This document shows positions 1 to 12,700 of a stretch of 64,000 nt of DNA, piece after piece (the stretch's first letter is position 1; every line of letters starts with the position of its first letter). The stretch covers positions 4,464,001-4,528,000 of the forward strand of contig NC_086259.1 of the NCBI RefSeq assembly GCF_021018805.1, given 5' to 3'. Both the position numbers and the translations under genes were made by a program. Below the pieces are notes generated by a model that saw only the letters and a list, made by a program, of their open reading frames with translations, was not told the DNA's origin and ran no database searches. The DNA is from Prinia subflava. Its lineage: Eukaryota; Chordata; Aves; Passeriformes; Cisticolidae.

Positions 1-892
1 CCATGGAAATCATTCAAAGGCAGCAGTATAGGATTTATCTCAAAGTCAACAGAAACTCATCAGAGTCCATAAAAACAAGTAAACAGCTATATTAACACTG
101 AACAGTCACATTTCCAACAGGAAATTGAATCCTGTAATCAATGAGCACTTAAGAATTGCCATAATAGTTTAATGTGAATTTTCCTAAGAGTTTGATTCCA
201 GAAATTAGGGCTAGGAAGGGCATCTGATACAAGTGCTTCTTGAAAGGAATAATGACCAAATGGTTCCATTCTATGGCTTAAGAAAAAAAAAAATCCTTAC
301 ACATCTGTAAATAACTCTAAACCAAGCTGTGTTATTTTTTTTTTTCACAGCTGGAATACTAGTTTTTATTACAGCTCAACTGGCATTGCAAATTAAAATC
401 CATCTCTGTTTGTTAAACTGCTACTTAAAATGGCTTCCACCAACTGTTACAGTTGGATATTATGTTGTCATTTATGCATTAAGTGGGAATGGTTCAATAG
501 CATGAATATTTAAAACAAGTACATGGAAAGTATTTTAATTGGGTTGCCATTACTAACTGCTGAGTTTTGTTCCCAAGGTTTGGTCAAAACTTGCTAAATT
601 TTTCATTACATAAGAAGCAGCATCCAGTGAATTAATGGAATGAGGATCCTTTGTAGGTGCATCTCAGGGTGTCTGATCATAGCAGAACAGCTTTGCACTT
701 TTAATGGACAGCAATTAAAGTGCTCAGCAGACTTCTGCCGTGCTGGTTGATCTGTTCTGAACAATTTATTTGGTGAACTCTTCCTTAGAGATGCTAAAGA
801 GGGAAAAACCACCACGTGATCATGAGCAGAGATACAATAAAATGACTGTGAGCACATTGGAACTTCTAGATTACTTTTGGAAACCCAAAAGC
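1..892. other. unique AT-rich DNA, no gene seen
   Basis: No exon, RNA gene or recognisable repeat is visible. There are short A and T runs near 283-293 and 335-345. The minus-strand reading frame crossing 606-1091 runs into the LTR segment that follows and has no recognisable domain. Confidence 0.6.
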
Positions 893-1177
893 ACAAACAA
901 GGGTGGGCTGAAGAGAGTAAACAAGAAGGATGGGACTTCATAACCTGAAGCTGTAATTGGACAATTAAACCAAATATGCAAATGGACCAAAACTTACCAA
1001 AGTGTGAGACCTCGTGACCATTTGTCCATTTTTTGTGACCATTTTGGGTCCACCTTGGGTGTAGCCCTGGCCAGGCTCTTGTCCTGCCCAAAGTGTGTCC
1101 TCAAAGGCTTTTCAATAAATACTTTATTCTCTAGCTCTGTCCAGTCTCTGTTCCAGCTCAGCCTTCCCAAGGTATCA
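893..1177 (+). mobile_element. LTR, 3' portion (same family as 16422-16858)
   Basis: This segment matches the 3' two thirds of the solo LTR at 16422-16858. Shared landmarks in the same order are a block starting AGCACAAACAAGG, then GAAGCTGTAATTGGACAAT, a TGTGACCATTTTGGGT block, a CAATAAAT poly(A) signal near 1115-1122, TTATTCTCTAGCTCTGT, and an end at ...GGTATCA. Upstream of about 890 the two copies stop resembling each other, so this copy is either 5'-truncated or has a different U3. The LTR reading rests on the poly(A) signal and on the complete, inverted-repeat-bounded second copy. No target duplication could be found. Confidence 0.7.
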
Positions 1178-2000
1178 AAAGTAGAAATATGATGTTCAGG
1201 AAGTCTAGGGGGAAGAAGCTGGTGAGATGTAATATCAAATCAGCACCTATAAGCATAAGGAGATGAATCAAATGTATTTTGAATGCTGTTCATCAAGCCC
1301 ATCATTTTAGAAGAGCTGTAGGACAAGCCAGAACTGACACTTCTGCTTCACCAAACCTGGCAAAAGGAGATTCTGAACCCATTTCTCTGGTTCATATCCA
1401 CTCTCCCATACAGGATAATTTTAAGCAGCAGTGTCATATGTTATTATGTTTTATTGCCTAAATGGGCAACTTCCCAACTTAGTGAGGCCTTGGGAAACTC
1501 TTCAAACACACTCCTAACCAGGGAACTTGCCTCTCTCTGGCTTGTACTTGCTGAATACTCTACTCCCCAGCTGACCTTCAGGAAACAGCCCCGTTGGAAG
1601 TGTGCCTCACTCCAGGTCTGTGACTCAGAATTTAATTACATTAGAGAAGGGTATGATCTGAAAAGCTGATGCTGTTTTTATTCCAACCGCTGAGCTTCTT
1701 GCCAGCTCAGTTATCAGCCCTCATTGGGCTGAATGGTCCCTTGGGGGCTGTGGTGGCTGTGTTAACACAGAGCTGGTGCTGCTGCTTTTCCTGTGGCTGC
1801 TCCTCTGCAAGGAGAGCTGACAGGGCAGGGGAGAGGGGGATGCCCAGTCATGCAAACCTGTAAACTGCTTTACAAATTCTGAAATGATGCTGAGACAAAC
1901 CTGCTTGGTTTATACCTAAAAACCCAAACTGAACCTATACTTTTCACACCCTGTTGAGCTGGAGACGGGCTTTGGACAATGGCCTGGAGTTCCAGGAGGC
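1178..2000. other. unique DNA, no gene seen
   Basis: Several short plus-strand reading frames (60-71 codons) lie here. None has a recognisable domain or flanking splice signals that would make a convincing exon. Confidence 0.55.
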
Positions 2001-2268
2001 AGGGAATGGCTGCCAGTGCCAGAGGGCAGGGCTGGATGGGACCTTGGGAATCAGGAATTGTTCCCTGGCAGGGTGGGCAGGCCCTGGCACAGGGTGCCCA
2101 GAGCAGCTGTGGCTGCCCCTGGATCCCTGGCAGTGCCCAAGGCCAGGCTGGACACTGGGGCTGGAGCAGCCTGGGACAAAGGGAGGTGTCCTTGGGCATG
2201 GCTGAGGGGGAATGAGATGAAATTTAAGTCTCTCCCAATCCAAACCACCACGTGATTCCATAATTCTG
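2001..2268 (+). mobile_element. CR1 LINE, 5'-truncated 3' end
   Basis: Plus-strand CR1 3' end. It contains the typical avian CR1 blocks CCCTGGCACAGGGTGCCCAG, AGCTGTGGCTGCCCCTGGAT and CCCAAGGCCAGGCTGGACA, and ends in a degraded ATTCTGAT-type terminus near 2260. CR1 is the main avian non-LTR retrotransposon and nearly all copies are 5'-truncated like this one. Many overlapping small reading frames on both strands here come from GC-rich CR1 sequence and are not genes. A very similar copy lies at 19208-19462. Confidence 0.9.
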
Positions 2269-5200
2269 ATTACACTGATCATAGAAAACATCCAGAATTG
2301 TTAATGCCAACATTTCTGGCTATTGCAGGAGATAACACTCAAAAAGAGACCTGCATGCACTGGAAATTCTTTTGTTTGAACATTTGTTTTTGAGTCTCAT
2401 AAAACTGATTTATAAGAAATTTAATTAAGAAAAAAAAGATTTTCCTATTGGACAGGAACATTGCTACAGAAAGTTTAATATTCCTTCCCCAGAAATAAAA
2501 GATGAAGATTTAAAGTTACTTCTAAAATGTACCAATATTTATTCAGCTGCATTTGTGACACAGGTCACAGGAACAGTATTTCCCAGTTATGCCCTAAACG
2601 AAAATTAAGTTTTATATTATTCCAGTCCTTCCCAAGAGCATGGAGCAGGCTATTTCATTTCTGTGTTATAAATACTGTTTTAACCTGACAATTTCTTACA
2701 CAAGATCTTTTTCCTATCTAGGGAAAAGGTTCCTGCCAACACAACGTGGGGGGATATAGAACCAAAAAATAGAGCAGAGTCTGTTTGAGCAGTGTTCCCT
2801 GACAGATGTGCTGGACAGAGGGTGCAGAGCTGAGCTGAAGGTTGTGCTGTCATCCTCAGACCAAGGTCCATCTGGTCCAGACGTCCAACACAACCAGCAC
2901 AGTGCTCCAGGGAGAGCATTTTAATAAACAGCTACAAGTTAATTTTCACCAAGCTGATACCGACACTCTCTTAGCACACACCAAGTTTCATCTCCACAGT
3001 ATTAATTGTTACAAATACATAACAGATAAACAGCTCAATCCCAGGCCTTGAGGGCCCTCTCCACTCATGTACCTACGCACTTTAAAAGGCTGGGAACTTA
3101 AAATTCAACCTTTAAAATGAATGGCATTTCTTCAGCCATTAAAACGAATGGCACTTATAAATCCAGAAAGGGCAAAGCCCAGACATGATGCAGTAACACC
3201 TGATTGACAGGTCACAGGACTCCTTCAAAGAATCCCCTTCAAAATTCGGACTTTAAAGATCCTTAAAACCACTGTATCTTAAAATAAACCCAAACCAATC
3301 AACCCACCAGACAAAACAATGAAAACCTCAAAATAAATTGACATAGAATGCCATAAACTATTGGCAAGTGGCCTCAATTTTTACTTACCTTCTCTGAAAT
3401 ACAAAATTCACCTCATTTCTGAAGTAAACTTCCCAAGTTTCAACATACAGCCTTTGAACCTCATTTTGTCTCCTAGGCTAGGAAGCCAACTATTCCCTTC
3501 TAGATATTTATTGACTCTGAACAGATCCCTTAATACATTGATTTAATGAAATAAAAAAATCAGACCACAGAGGAGAACAAGTGATTTTAATAATGTGCAA
3601 TGACAGAAATAATAGAGGGCCAAAATCTGCAACTATTTATCTGTAAAGTGAGAATGAAATAAAATTTAGACATCTAAATACTGGCAATATCTTACTATTA
3701 ATACAGAAATTCCTTATTCCACAGAAACCTTATCTGTTTACTTTCACCGATGCCCAGATTGTGCCTCTGTATCTTTCTAGAACTAATAATTTGATCCCTG
3801 GCTAACAGAAAAGTGAGATACTCCTGCACCTGGACTGCCAGTGGGGCTTGCTTTGGGAGGGCTCACGAATCATTCTTTACCAAAAATCCCAGGATAAATC
3901 TCACAGGGAAGGCAGTGACAGCTGCCATTCTTTTAAATCCAGGCAGGTTTACACAGTGCTCCTGTTCCCCTCGCTGTGTCTGAACACACACCTGGAGAGC
4001 AGCACCCTTTGCCTGCCCAAAACCACATTTCCACCCTCCAGAAAATAGAAACACCACGAGTAAACTTAAATCTTACCAGCAAGGAAAACAACATAAATCC
4101 TACTTCTCCTTGCTGGTTTCCCAGTGATCCAACAGCTCTCCACTCAGGGCTGGGATGCTATGAAAATCCTGGAAGAGCCCCTCACCTGCACACTGGGGGA
4201 AACAAGCAGCAAGACTAAAACAAAAGGTTCTGCTTGAAAACCAAGTGTTATGAAATAGGTTATACCTTATTTTGCATTTCAGTGTTGTCTGACAGACCCC
4301 ACATTATTTATCTGGCAGCCCTGCCTATCCTGATCAATCCCTGGCCATTCCCTCCCCAGGTGCATTCAGCACACATTGCACTGATTTTCCAGCTTGATCT
4401 CCAAGACTTCCACAACACCTTTTTTGGAGTTGGGAATCTCTCCTACTGAAAGCATATTGAAATGCTCCTGGTCAGAAGTGAAAAAACAAGCTGTTTTCAC
4501 CCACTCTGCCAAGTGTCCTGGGTTGTTTTGGAAGCATGCCCATCTTAATCACTCATCTTTTTCAGCACATCCAAACTTTGTCATTATGGATTTTATGCAT
4601 TTCCAAATTGATAAAGTTAAAAAAAAAATGAAAAAGAAAAGTGAAGTAGAAGCCAGAATCTGTACTTTCAAGGCTCCAGGAAGATTTGACTTTGTAGCAA
4701 TTCCCCAGCTGTAATTGCCTTACTAGACAGTTTAAATCCATTTAAAAAGTTCCATGTTAACTCTGTAGCCTCAAGAGCCTTGTCTCCAGAAATAGCTGCC
4801 GTTTGAACTGCAGCTGTGAGAAGATATTTTAAATCAAGTCTGTGACTGCTTTTTCACCTGGGGAGCCTGTGTGTTGAGATGGGCACTCAGGGATGGGACA
4901 GGGATGCCCACAGCTCAAGCCGTGGCTCAGCTGGAAGGCCAGGGGAGCTGCCTGGAGTCACCCCAAAGGTGCACACGAGCCACACACCAATGCTGTGTAC
5001 ACTGCAGTTTAACCCCCACCACTACAACCAAGGGACTGAGCATGGAGCTGTTTTTCACTGTATAACTAAACCACACATGGAATATTTTTAGCTGTCTTTT
5101 GATTTGAAACTGTGGGTAATTAAATCCTAGTACAGGTCTAATACTTCAGCGTGCTCCCTCTAATCATAATTATCACATTTATAGAGAGCTACAGGCATCA

Positions 5201-6610
5201 GGCTGTTACAACAAGAGATATTTTTTGTCTATAACTTAACAAGATAATTGTTTACAAATAAGATTGGAAGCTACAGTTGGTGAACAAGTTCATGCCCTGT
5301 TTTGAAGTCGGTAGGAGAAGGAACAGCCTGGTGCTGCCTGGTGCTGTGAATCAGGAAAAAGGGAGGTTCAGACCACACACAGCCTGGCCTTTATCATCAC
5401 ACTCCCAGAACTTCACTCCTACACCCCCACCTGGCATCCTTGACTCCAGTGGTTTCATTATTTTGGTGAGGAGAATGTAAAGGGCATTCTCCATTCAGGA
5501 ACACTCAGAGCAAATAAAAATAATTAAAAAATAAATGTCTGTGGTATGCAAATACATTCAAGCTGTAGAGTCTGGTTCAGTTTCTTCAATGTTTTTAGCT
5601 GGTGATAGGCCTGAGAATTCCTGTTTCATTGTCAAGGTGTAGCACATATACACCCCCCCAGTGGTTCTCTATGGAGACCTGCCCAGTTTGGAGGGACATT
5701 TACTGCAGCACAGCAACTCCACTTGGAGAGATCCAGGTTTAAATGCAGCATGAGCTCCACCCAGACAGAGGGAGTGGGGCTCAGGGTCAAGCCAGCACTG
5801 AGGTGAGTTAATATCAAATCCCCATTATGACTGATCCATGGCAAGTTTTCAATTTTTCTCCCGAAAGCTGGGCCAGGCTGGGCTCCTGCACGATGGAATT
5901 CAGTCAAGTCATTCTTGCACTGCCCTTGCCCACAGCCCATCCCACCCCCAACAGTGCTTCCCCTGATTGCAAACACTACAATCAATGGCCAAAACAAATT
6001 AAAGAGAAGGATAAAGACTGATTTGCCACCACTTGTATGTTCTGTATCTTCCAAAGGTTTCTAGCAATTAATTCGTTGGAAGTTTTATTGTTACCAGGTG
6101 AACACTTTGTTCTGTGGGACACCATGGGTAAAAGCTGCAGTGCAAACAAACAATGGCTGCTAGGCCATAAATCTGCCTCCAAATCTGACTCATGCACTGA
6201 GAAGTTTAGGATCTCTCTAAAGTAACATATTTGTTTACTTGTAAGGGGGAGATCTCTAAATACGACATACACTTAAAATTTAATCACAATAAAAATGGCA
6301 CTAGGCAAAGTATCATTAGGAATGCTGTGATCTGTGGTTTTGTAATTAAGGGAGAATCATTTAAACACTTATTGGTGAAGGAATATAGGAATGTTAGAAA
6401 CCACGAATGTGTCCTTCGCTCTCAAGGGTGACATAAAGTGCAGTGAGCTGAAGTACAGCCAGCCAGGATCCTCTTCACAGACTCCTGCATCTCTCAGGCA
6501 GTGAAGGGATCACACACCAAACTGGTTTGTTGCTTTTTCCTTCTGATTCACTTTTTTGAATGTTCTCCATCAGCCTTTCACCAGAACTCTCAACAGCCAC
6601 TGGGTATTTA
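2269..6610. other. unique AT-rich DNA, no gene seen
   Basis: About 4.3 kb without a recognised exon, RNA or mobile element. Small features are a short direct duplication of CCTGGTGCTG near 5328-5345 and an A9 run near 4620. The longest frame is a minus-strand stretch of about 140 codons at 5632-6054 with no recognisable domain. I see nothing supporting a gene. Confidence 0.55.
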
Positions 6611-6611
6611 A

Positions 6612-6672
6612 ATTGTGGAATGTCCTCAGTTGGAAGGGACCCACAAAGATCACCAAAATTCAGTTCCTGGGT
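6612..6672 (-). mobile_element. CR1 LINE 3'-end fragment
   Basis: A short antisense CR1 piece with the characteristic block CTCAGTTGGAAGGGACCCAC followed by AAAGATCACC. This is the reverse complement of the region just upstream of the CR1 3' terminus. The remainder has decayed or was lost. Confidence 0.65.
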
Positions 6673-9600
6673 TGGTGTCACTTCAGTCTCCTGCCAGCAC
6701 TGCTGAGGGCAACCACGCCTTCTGCTCATGGCCAGAATCCTGTGTGGCACACAAGTGCTGCCTGTAGGCATGAACACCACTAAATAAATAAAGAAACACA
6801 CAAATCTGATGGGATATGCTTAGATAGATAGATAGATATCACAGCCATGTATTTATTTGGAAATGGGAGACAGAGAGATGACTCTGAGAGGGTGTGCTAC
6901 ATCAAACAATCTAAAGTTGGGGAAAAAAGGAGAGTAAAAAATCCCTCTCTCTCAGGATGTGACAATGAGGAAGGAATGCTAATTAGCTGGCATAATCACA
7001 CCTGCTTTAAACACTCTCTTCCCTTTTAGAGGAAATTATTAACTCCACAGGGCAAGGCAAGGCAGATCATCCAGGATAAAGCATGGAATTGAGCAGCGTG
7101 GATCTCACAGCACCTGTAAGCAGGTTTGCATTGTCTAAGTAATTATGATCTGGATGGATATTGCATAAATAATATTGAATTTTCATTTTTGATCACAGCT
7201 GCCACTTCCATAATGCCATTTCCATGTGGGTGAAAAGCAAACTCTGTCAGGAAAGCGTTGACCCTCCTAGGTAATAATACACTGCTGTGATAACTCCTGT
7301 GCTCTGTAAAAAAAGCAACTTGTGTAACAAGGACAAATTAATAACAAAAAAAAAACCAAAACAAAACCAAATGATTGTGTAAAGAAAATGTTCAGGCATG
7401 AGGATAATTGTCCACAGAGCATTACAGCCAAACCAGCAATTTTCCTTGGTACTTCAGCATTCCACCTGAAGCTTTTTAAGGGCGACTAAAATCTATCTAA
7501 AATAAAGAAATGCCAAAAGAGACTTTTTGCATCTGGAAAAAATCTATCAATACATTTTGCGTTAATTTCTAGAATTTAAGACAAATCACCAGTAACACCC
7601 TTTGAAAAGTGGATTACAAGTACAAAAGTGGTCAGGCATTCTGCTCCTGACTTCTGTTTCAATAGAAACAAAATCAGGCCCAGTCTTTGCTTCAAGTACA
7701 CTCTGAGTGCATATTGAAATGGATTCTTTTTCAAAAGTACTGTGATACTGCAACTTCAATCCTTGAAATTTATTTACTACTTCACATACCCCATAATTAG
7801 TGCTCAATGAGAGCAATCTCTTTTCAGACCTAGCACAGAATTAATAACAAGGACTTAATGCATAAATTTTCCTACCAAAAATTATAGATTTAGTCCTTTT
7901 TCCATTAAAGATTGTGGCAAAACTCCAATAATGATGAGCAAACGCCTCATAATATTTAACTGGCAGATGATTACTATGTTGCAATTCCATTAGTAATTAA
8001 AACTAAATGGCACTTAGGTAATGCATTATCTTCTACCTTTCCTAATACCTGTCCTTTCAAACTAAGGGTCAAATTAATGTCAGGGTATCTGAAAAATTCT
8101 TGATAGGGTGAAAAAGGTATTTTCTGTCTATTTATCCCCATAAAACGTCAGCCAAAGCCCTTCAATTCCCTTAAGCACAATGCATCATCTGGGTGAGAAC
8201 CAGAATAACCTCCAGCCTCAAGAAAATTGATTTAGTGAAAATGAAAGTTCCTGATACTCTCCTTTTTCTGCATCTGCTCTTACAGCTAAATTCCTGAGCA
8301 GCAGGCGTGGGTGGTGTCCTGCTACCCTGACCCTGGCAAGCGCAGCTTAGGCAGAGTCACTCCTGCCTTCCCTTCCATCCCTCAGGCTCTGCTCACGGCC
8401 CTGAGCTCTGGGAACAGCCCAAACCAACCAACCTGGATCACCCAGGATAATCCCTAGGCAAAGCAGGGGAAGTGCATTTCAGCTGGTTATGGCACACCTG
8501 GCACAGATTTTTAAGTCGCTCTTCTGATTGAAACTTCTCTGCAGGGAGGCACTTGGAGTGGGATGGGGAAAATGTCAATGTGAAAGAGTGGTTCTGCTGT
8601 AGCTCAAAGATAATTACAGCATTTTTTAACAAACCCTACTGCAGGCCTTTCTAGGAATGAGACCAGTGTTTGATTCCAAATATTTCATGGGGTTTTTTTT
8701 TCGTTGGTTGGTTTCGGGTTTTGAATTCTTTTTACTTTTTTTAATCAATAGATATTTCTGAATCTCAGTACTGCCCAGTTAAAGTAATATAATTAAGTAT
8801 CAGGTTTCTGAGAGCAGTAACACAGTGTTAAGTGACAAACACAATTTTAGCACATGGTCTGCACTTGGTTACTACTCCCTCTCTAGTCAAGAAACAGCCA
8901 GTAATTTGTTACTGCACTACTCCCAGCTTAGCAGAAGCAACAAAAGTGAAGTGTCTTATGAAATAGGATGCTGTTGTTAATGCTAAAATCCTTTTTTTCT
9001 TTTTTGTAAAAAGCCTTATAGGGAAATAAATAGTTTGCAAGTTGCTTTTTTTGACAATTTATTTTCAAGATATTTTAGAAGAAAGATGGGAACCCCAGAA
9101 AAATCTTGACCTCTCATACCCTTTGTGTAAGATCTTCTGTTCTGCTGCGCAACAAATCCCATAAGGAAATGCCAGGTTTTGGCACTAGTGAACCACTGCA
9201 ACTGGGCCAGTTTAACTGTGCAATGATTCACTCACTGAGTTTGGATATTAAAAGTGTAAAATCAGTGTTAATAATCCTCACTAGGATTTGAAAGCACAAC
9301 TTGGCAAGGGGGGTGTAGGAGAAGGGAATACAGGTGACCTCAGCCTGATAAGTAACAGCTGTGTTAATTACCTAATACAGCCTCACCCCTGATGGGTCAC
9401 AGCTATGGCCAATAAGGACGAGTGAGATAAAGATGGGGGAGAGCTGGGGAGGGAAGCATCATCATGGAGGAGGAGCTTTGAGGACCATGAATGAGGGGAC
9501 CATGAAGCAGCATCCTGAGGAGAGAGGATCACTGCTGTGGGGTCAGTGTGGGGCTGCAGTGAGAGCCTGTTGTTGGAACCTGCAGCCACAGTCTGGCTGG
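6673..9600. other. unique AT-rich DNA; TAGA microsatellite
   Basis: No gene seen. A short (TAGA)4-5 microsatellite sits at 6821-6838. The stretch 7860-8040 is AT-rich, free of repeats and contains several ATTA/TAATTA motifs, so it is a weak candidate for a conserved noncoding element. A T-run region lies near 8692-8745. Confidence 0.5.
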
Positions 9601-9626
9601 GTAAAAGCTGCAATCACGGTCTGCAC

Positions 9627-9740
9627 ACCAATCCCTGCAGTCACTGATCCCTGCAGTCACTGATCCCTGCAGTCACTGATCCCTGCAGTCACTGATCCCT
9701 GCAGTCACCGATCCCTGCACACCGATCCCTGCAGTCAGAG
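9627..9740. repeat. 16-bp minisatellite
   Basis: Six to seven tandem copies of a 16-bp unit, TGATCCCTGCAGTCAC, are visible. Internal copies are nearly perfect, and the edge copies are degraded or shortened (ACCAATCCCTGCAGTCAC at the left, CCGATCCCTGCACA at the right). Each unit contains a PstI-type palindrome CTGCAG. Near-identity of internal units suggests recent expansion. Confidence 0.9.
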
Positions 9741-12700
9741 TTCAGCAGGAAATAACCACCAGTCAGAGGCTGCAAGGGAAACCTGCAGTAGGAGTTTGCT
9801 GTAGCCAGAGTCAGTGAATGGTTGGAGTCAGGATGGCTGAGCTGTACAGAGGAATAAACCAGGATCTTTTTTATGCTGTGTTTAGTAAAAAATCTGTGCT
9901 TTGGCTCATTTTTACCCTCTAATAAGAGGGCTGCTGCAACATAGAAGTTTAAACCCCTGAAAATATGTAAAGTCTTTAAAAATATTTTTTACAGACTTTT
10001 GAACAAGCCAAGCTCTTCTGCAGTTTAGGCCAGGAATGCACATTCTGATGGAGAGCTTTGGATATGTGTAGTGGAAAAAAATAAATTACAAATGAAAAAA
10101 TAATTTTGATGTTCAAAATCCATTCTCATCGAGTGGAACTGAGTCAGTGGTACTTTAGTCAGAGAAGATTGGCCCTACCAGGTAGAGCATAATGTGTTGG
10201 TTTTACTTTCTCAGGAGCCCCTTTAGCCAGACCATGCTGGAGGCTGATCCTTAACCAAAGGAGCTGCAAAAATGTGCTCAGGAAAGTACAAGATTAAACT
10301 GGAAATGTTATGGACTCAGAAGACCTTCAGCTAGCACAGATCTGCAGAGCTCCACAGATCAGGAAAGAGGTCCGTGGCTGAGCTAAATTGATTTAACTTT
10401 CATTTTAAACCTTTACCAGTTAAAGACACTTACAGAAGTGGAAGCTTCTGGCTTACTTTTTAAAATATATTTTTTATGTTATGCTTGTGTGCATGTGTAG
10501 GCTGTCCTTCTACCTTTTTTCTCACAGAAAATCAATGAGAACTAAATGTAAGCCCAGTGTTGTCTCATTCCTTTTCTTTCTTCATTCATTCCCAATTTTA
10601 TCTAACATCCTGAAATTTGATATGGGACAAAGTATTACAAGAAAATGTAAAAAGCCAACACCAGAAGAGGAACACAACTTTGATAATTTCTTTGGTTACT
10701 TTCAAATAAATGAGCAAAAAAAACCCACAAGGCCCTGTAGACACAGGTCTGCATTGAACCTGAAAAAAAGCTTTCCTTGGTGATTTGATGTTATTGTTCT
10801 GTTTAAAATATTTTAAAGGTTTGACTGCAAGAAGAAGCAATTTCACTTGTGCCATAAGTGGTCTCCTCCCACTCAGCTTCTACTGTTATTACTGTGCTCC
10901 TGGTAGTTTATAAATTATGAATTGTATTTAAGAATTTGCAGACGTGTATTTTCTTTGTAAAGAGGGAGCAAGTGCTTATTATTTGTCCTTTGATGTATGC
11001 CCATACAGCAAAAGGCAATCACTGCCTTTATAATATCCTGTATGTTCCAAGCACTTGACCCAAATGTATTGAAACAAGCAGTATTATTTGTGTGTGTGAA
11101 AAATAATATCTCCCCACACCTCACACCTCTTCTCTTTTTTTGAGGTCTTTTATGGCTCAGAATAGCCAAGCTTATCTCGCTGCTAGCATCCTCAGCTCAT
11201 CTCAGTGTTCAGGGAGATAAGATTAGAGGCCTTGATCCTCCTGCTGTTAGAACAAGACCTCAATCTCTCACTGTCTCTCTTTAATCAGGTTCCTATTTTA
11301 GCTGCCACAAAGCTGTCAACAAAAGAAAATAAACTATACCCCATCAAGGGGTTAAATTGGATTTCACAATGTGCAAATGCTCGTCTGAACAAAATTCCAC
11401 CTGCACCCTCCATCAGGCAAATTAGTTCTGACTTTTAATTTATTTCTCTAGGAAATGGAAAGGTATGGCATACCCAAAGTCAATAGGGAATAAAGAACGA
11501 GGTGTAATCAGCCTGCTCACTAATTCAGAGCCCTCTTCTCTGTCAGCTTTAATAGATTTCAGACCACACAATTTATAGAATGTAAGATGTATCTTTTCTG
11601 GTCTATGCTTTATTTTGGACTGGTCTAGTTAATGGTCCTAACAAGTGACAAGTGATGTTTGTTTGATGTCACAGTCCCTGTAAGACACACACTGCTCGGG
11701 CAGATTTTGGACAGTCTGTTTTGCTACTCCAGACTGTAACAGGACTGGTTTTCATCTGGGACAATCTGCAGCACCACAAGTCTGTTATGATTTCTGCCAG
11801 GAGGCAATTTGACCAGTAATTTATTCTGTTCTACTCTGTAGACATAAAAACAAACAAACAAACAAACCAGTAATTAATCACTTGTACTTTAAAGAATGTT
11901 TTTATTTCTTTGTTTTAAATCATTAGTTCGTAGTGTGCTACAAAAAAACCCACGTTTCTTCTTCTTGGATACTGATTATCCTGTAGATATCAAATAACCA
12001 TTTCTTATTCTTTCAAGACATGCCCCCTGTTTTTCCCTCTCCTTAATATTCTGATTTTCTTAATTCCACCAGGTCATATCCAAAACCTGCTATAAGAGGT
12101 AACTCTCCTGGCTCCTGGGAGGAGCAGCATGGATTGAGGCAAAATATCTCTAAGATACCAAAAGAGGCTTAGGCTAATGCTCACCTACCAAAAACCTCCC
12201 TGGCATAGCTGGTCTTGAACCCCTTTTCAGTTTGTTGGCTGGCCCTATAGAAAGGCAGAATTTGATCTGCAAGGCATTATTAAAGCCTAATCACAATCAT
12301 AAAGCACAAAACAAAATTCACATCTGAAGAAGATCCTTCAATCTTATTAATTTTCTGAGCAGCACTGAACATCCACACCATCTGAGGTGCTCACACAAGG
12401 GATAAAGGTCATTTTCTCACTGCACCAAGGGGTGGAACAGCTCCTGCACCTTCCCCTTCTTTTCCAGTGCCATGGTAGGGAACGTGTTCTTGCCTCCAGT
12501 GTGTTTATTGCTGTCTAGTAGGACATCTGCTGCCTTGCTGCTAACATCTGTCTACCTATGATCATGCAGTGTTAGGCATAATTTTGCCCTTAATAGCTTT
12601 CCTCAGGTTTTCTCTCTGTACCTCTGATAGCCTGAATGTTGTGATCTGAAGAATAAAGCTGCTTTGTTTTTGGTCTAATTAAGACACTCGAATCCTCCTA

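Noticed and set aside
9627..9740. CRISPR-like array
   Set aside because: Units are directly adjacent 16-mers without spacers in a vertebrate genome; this is a minisatellite.
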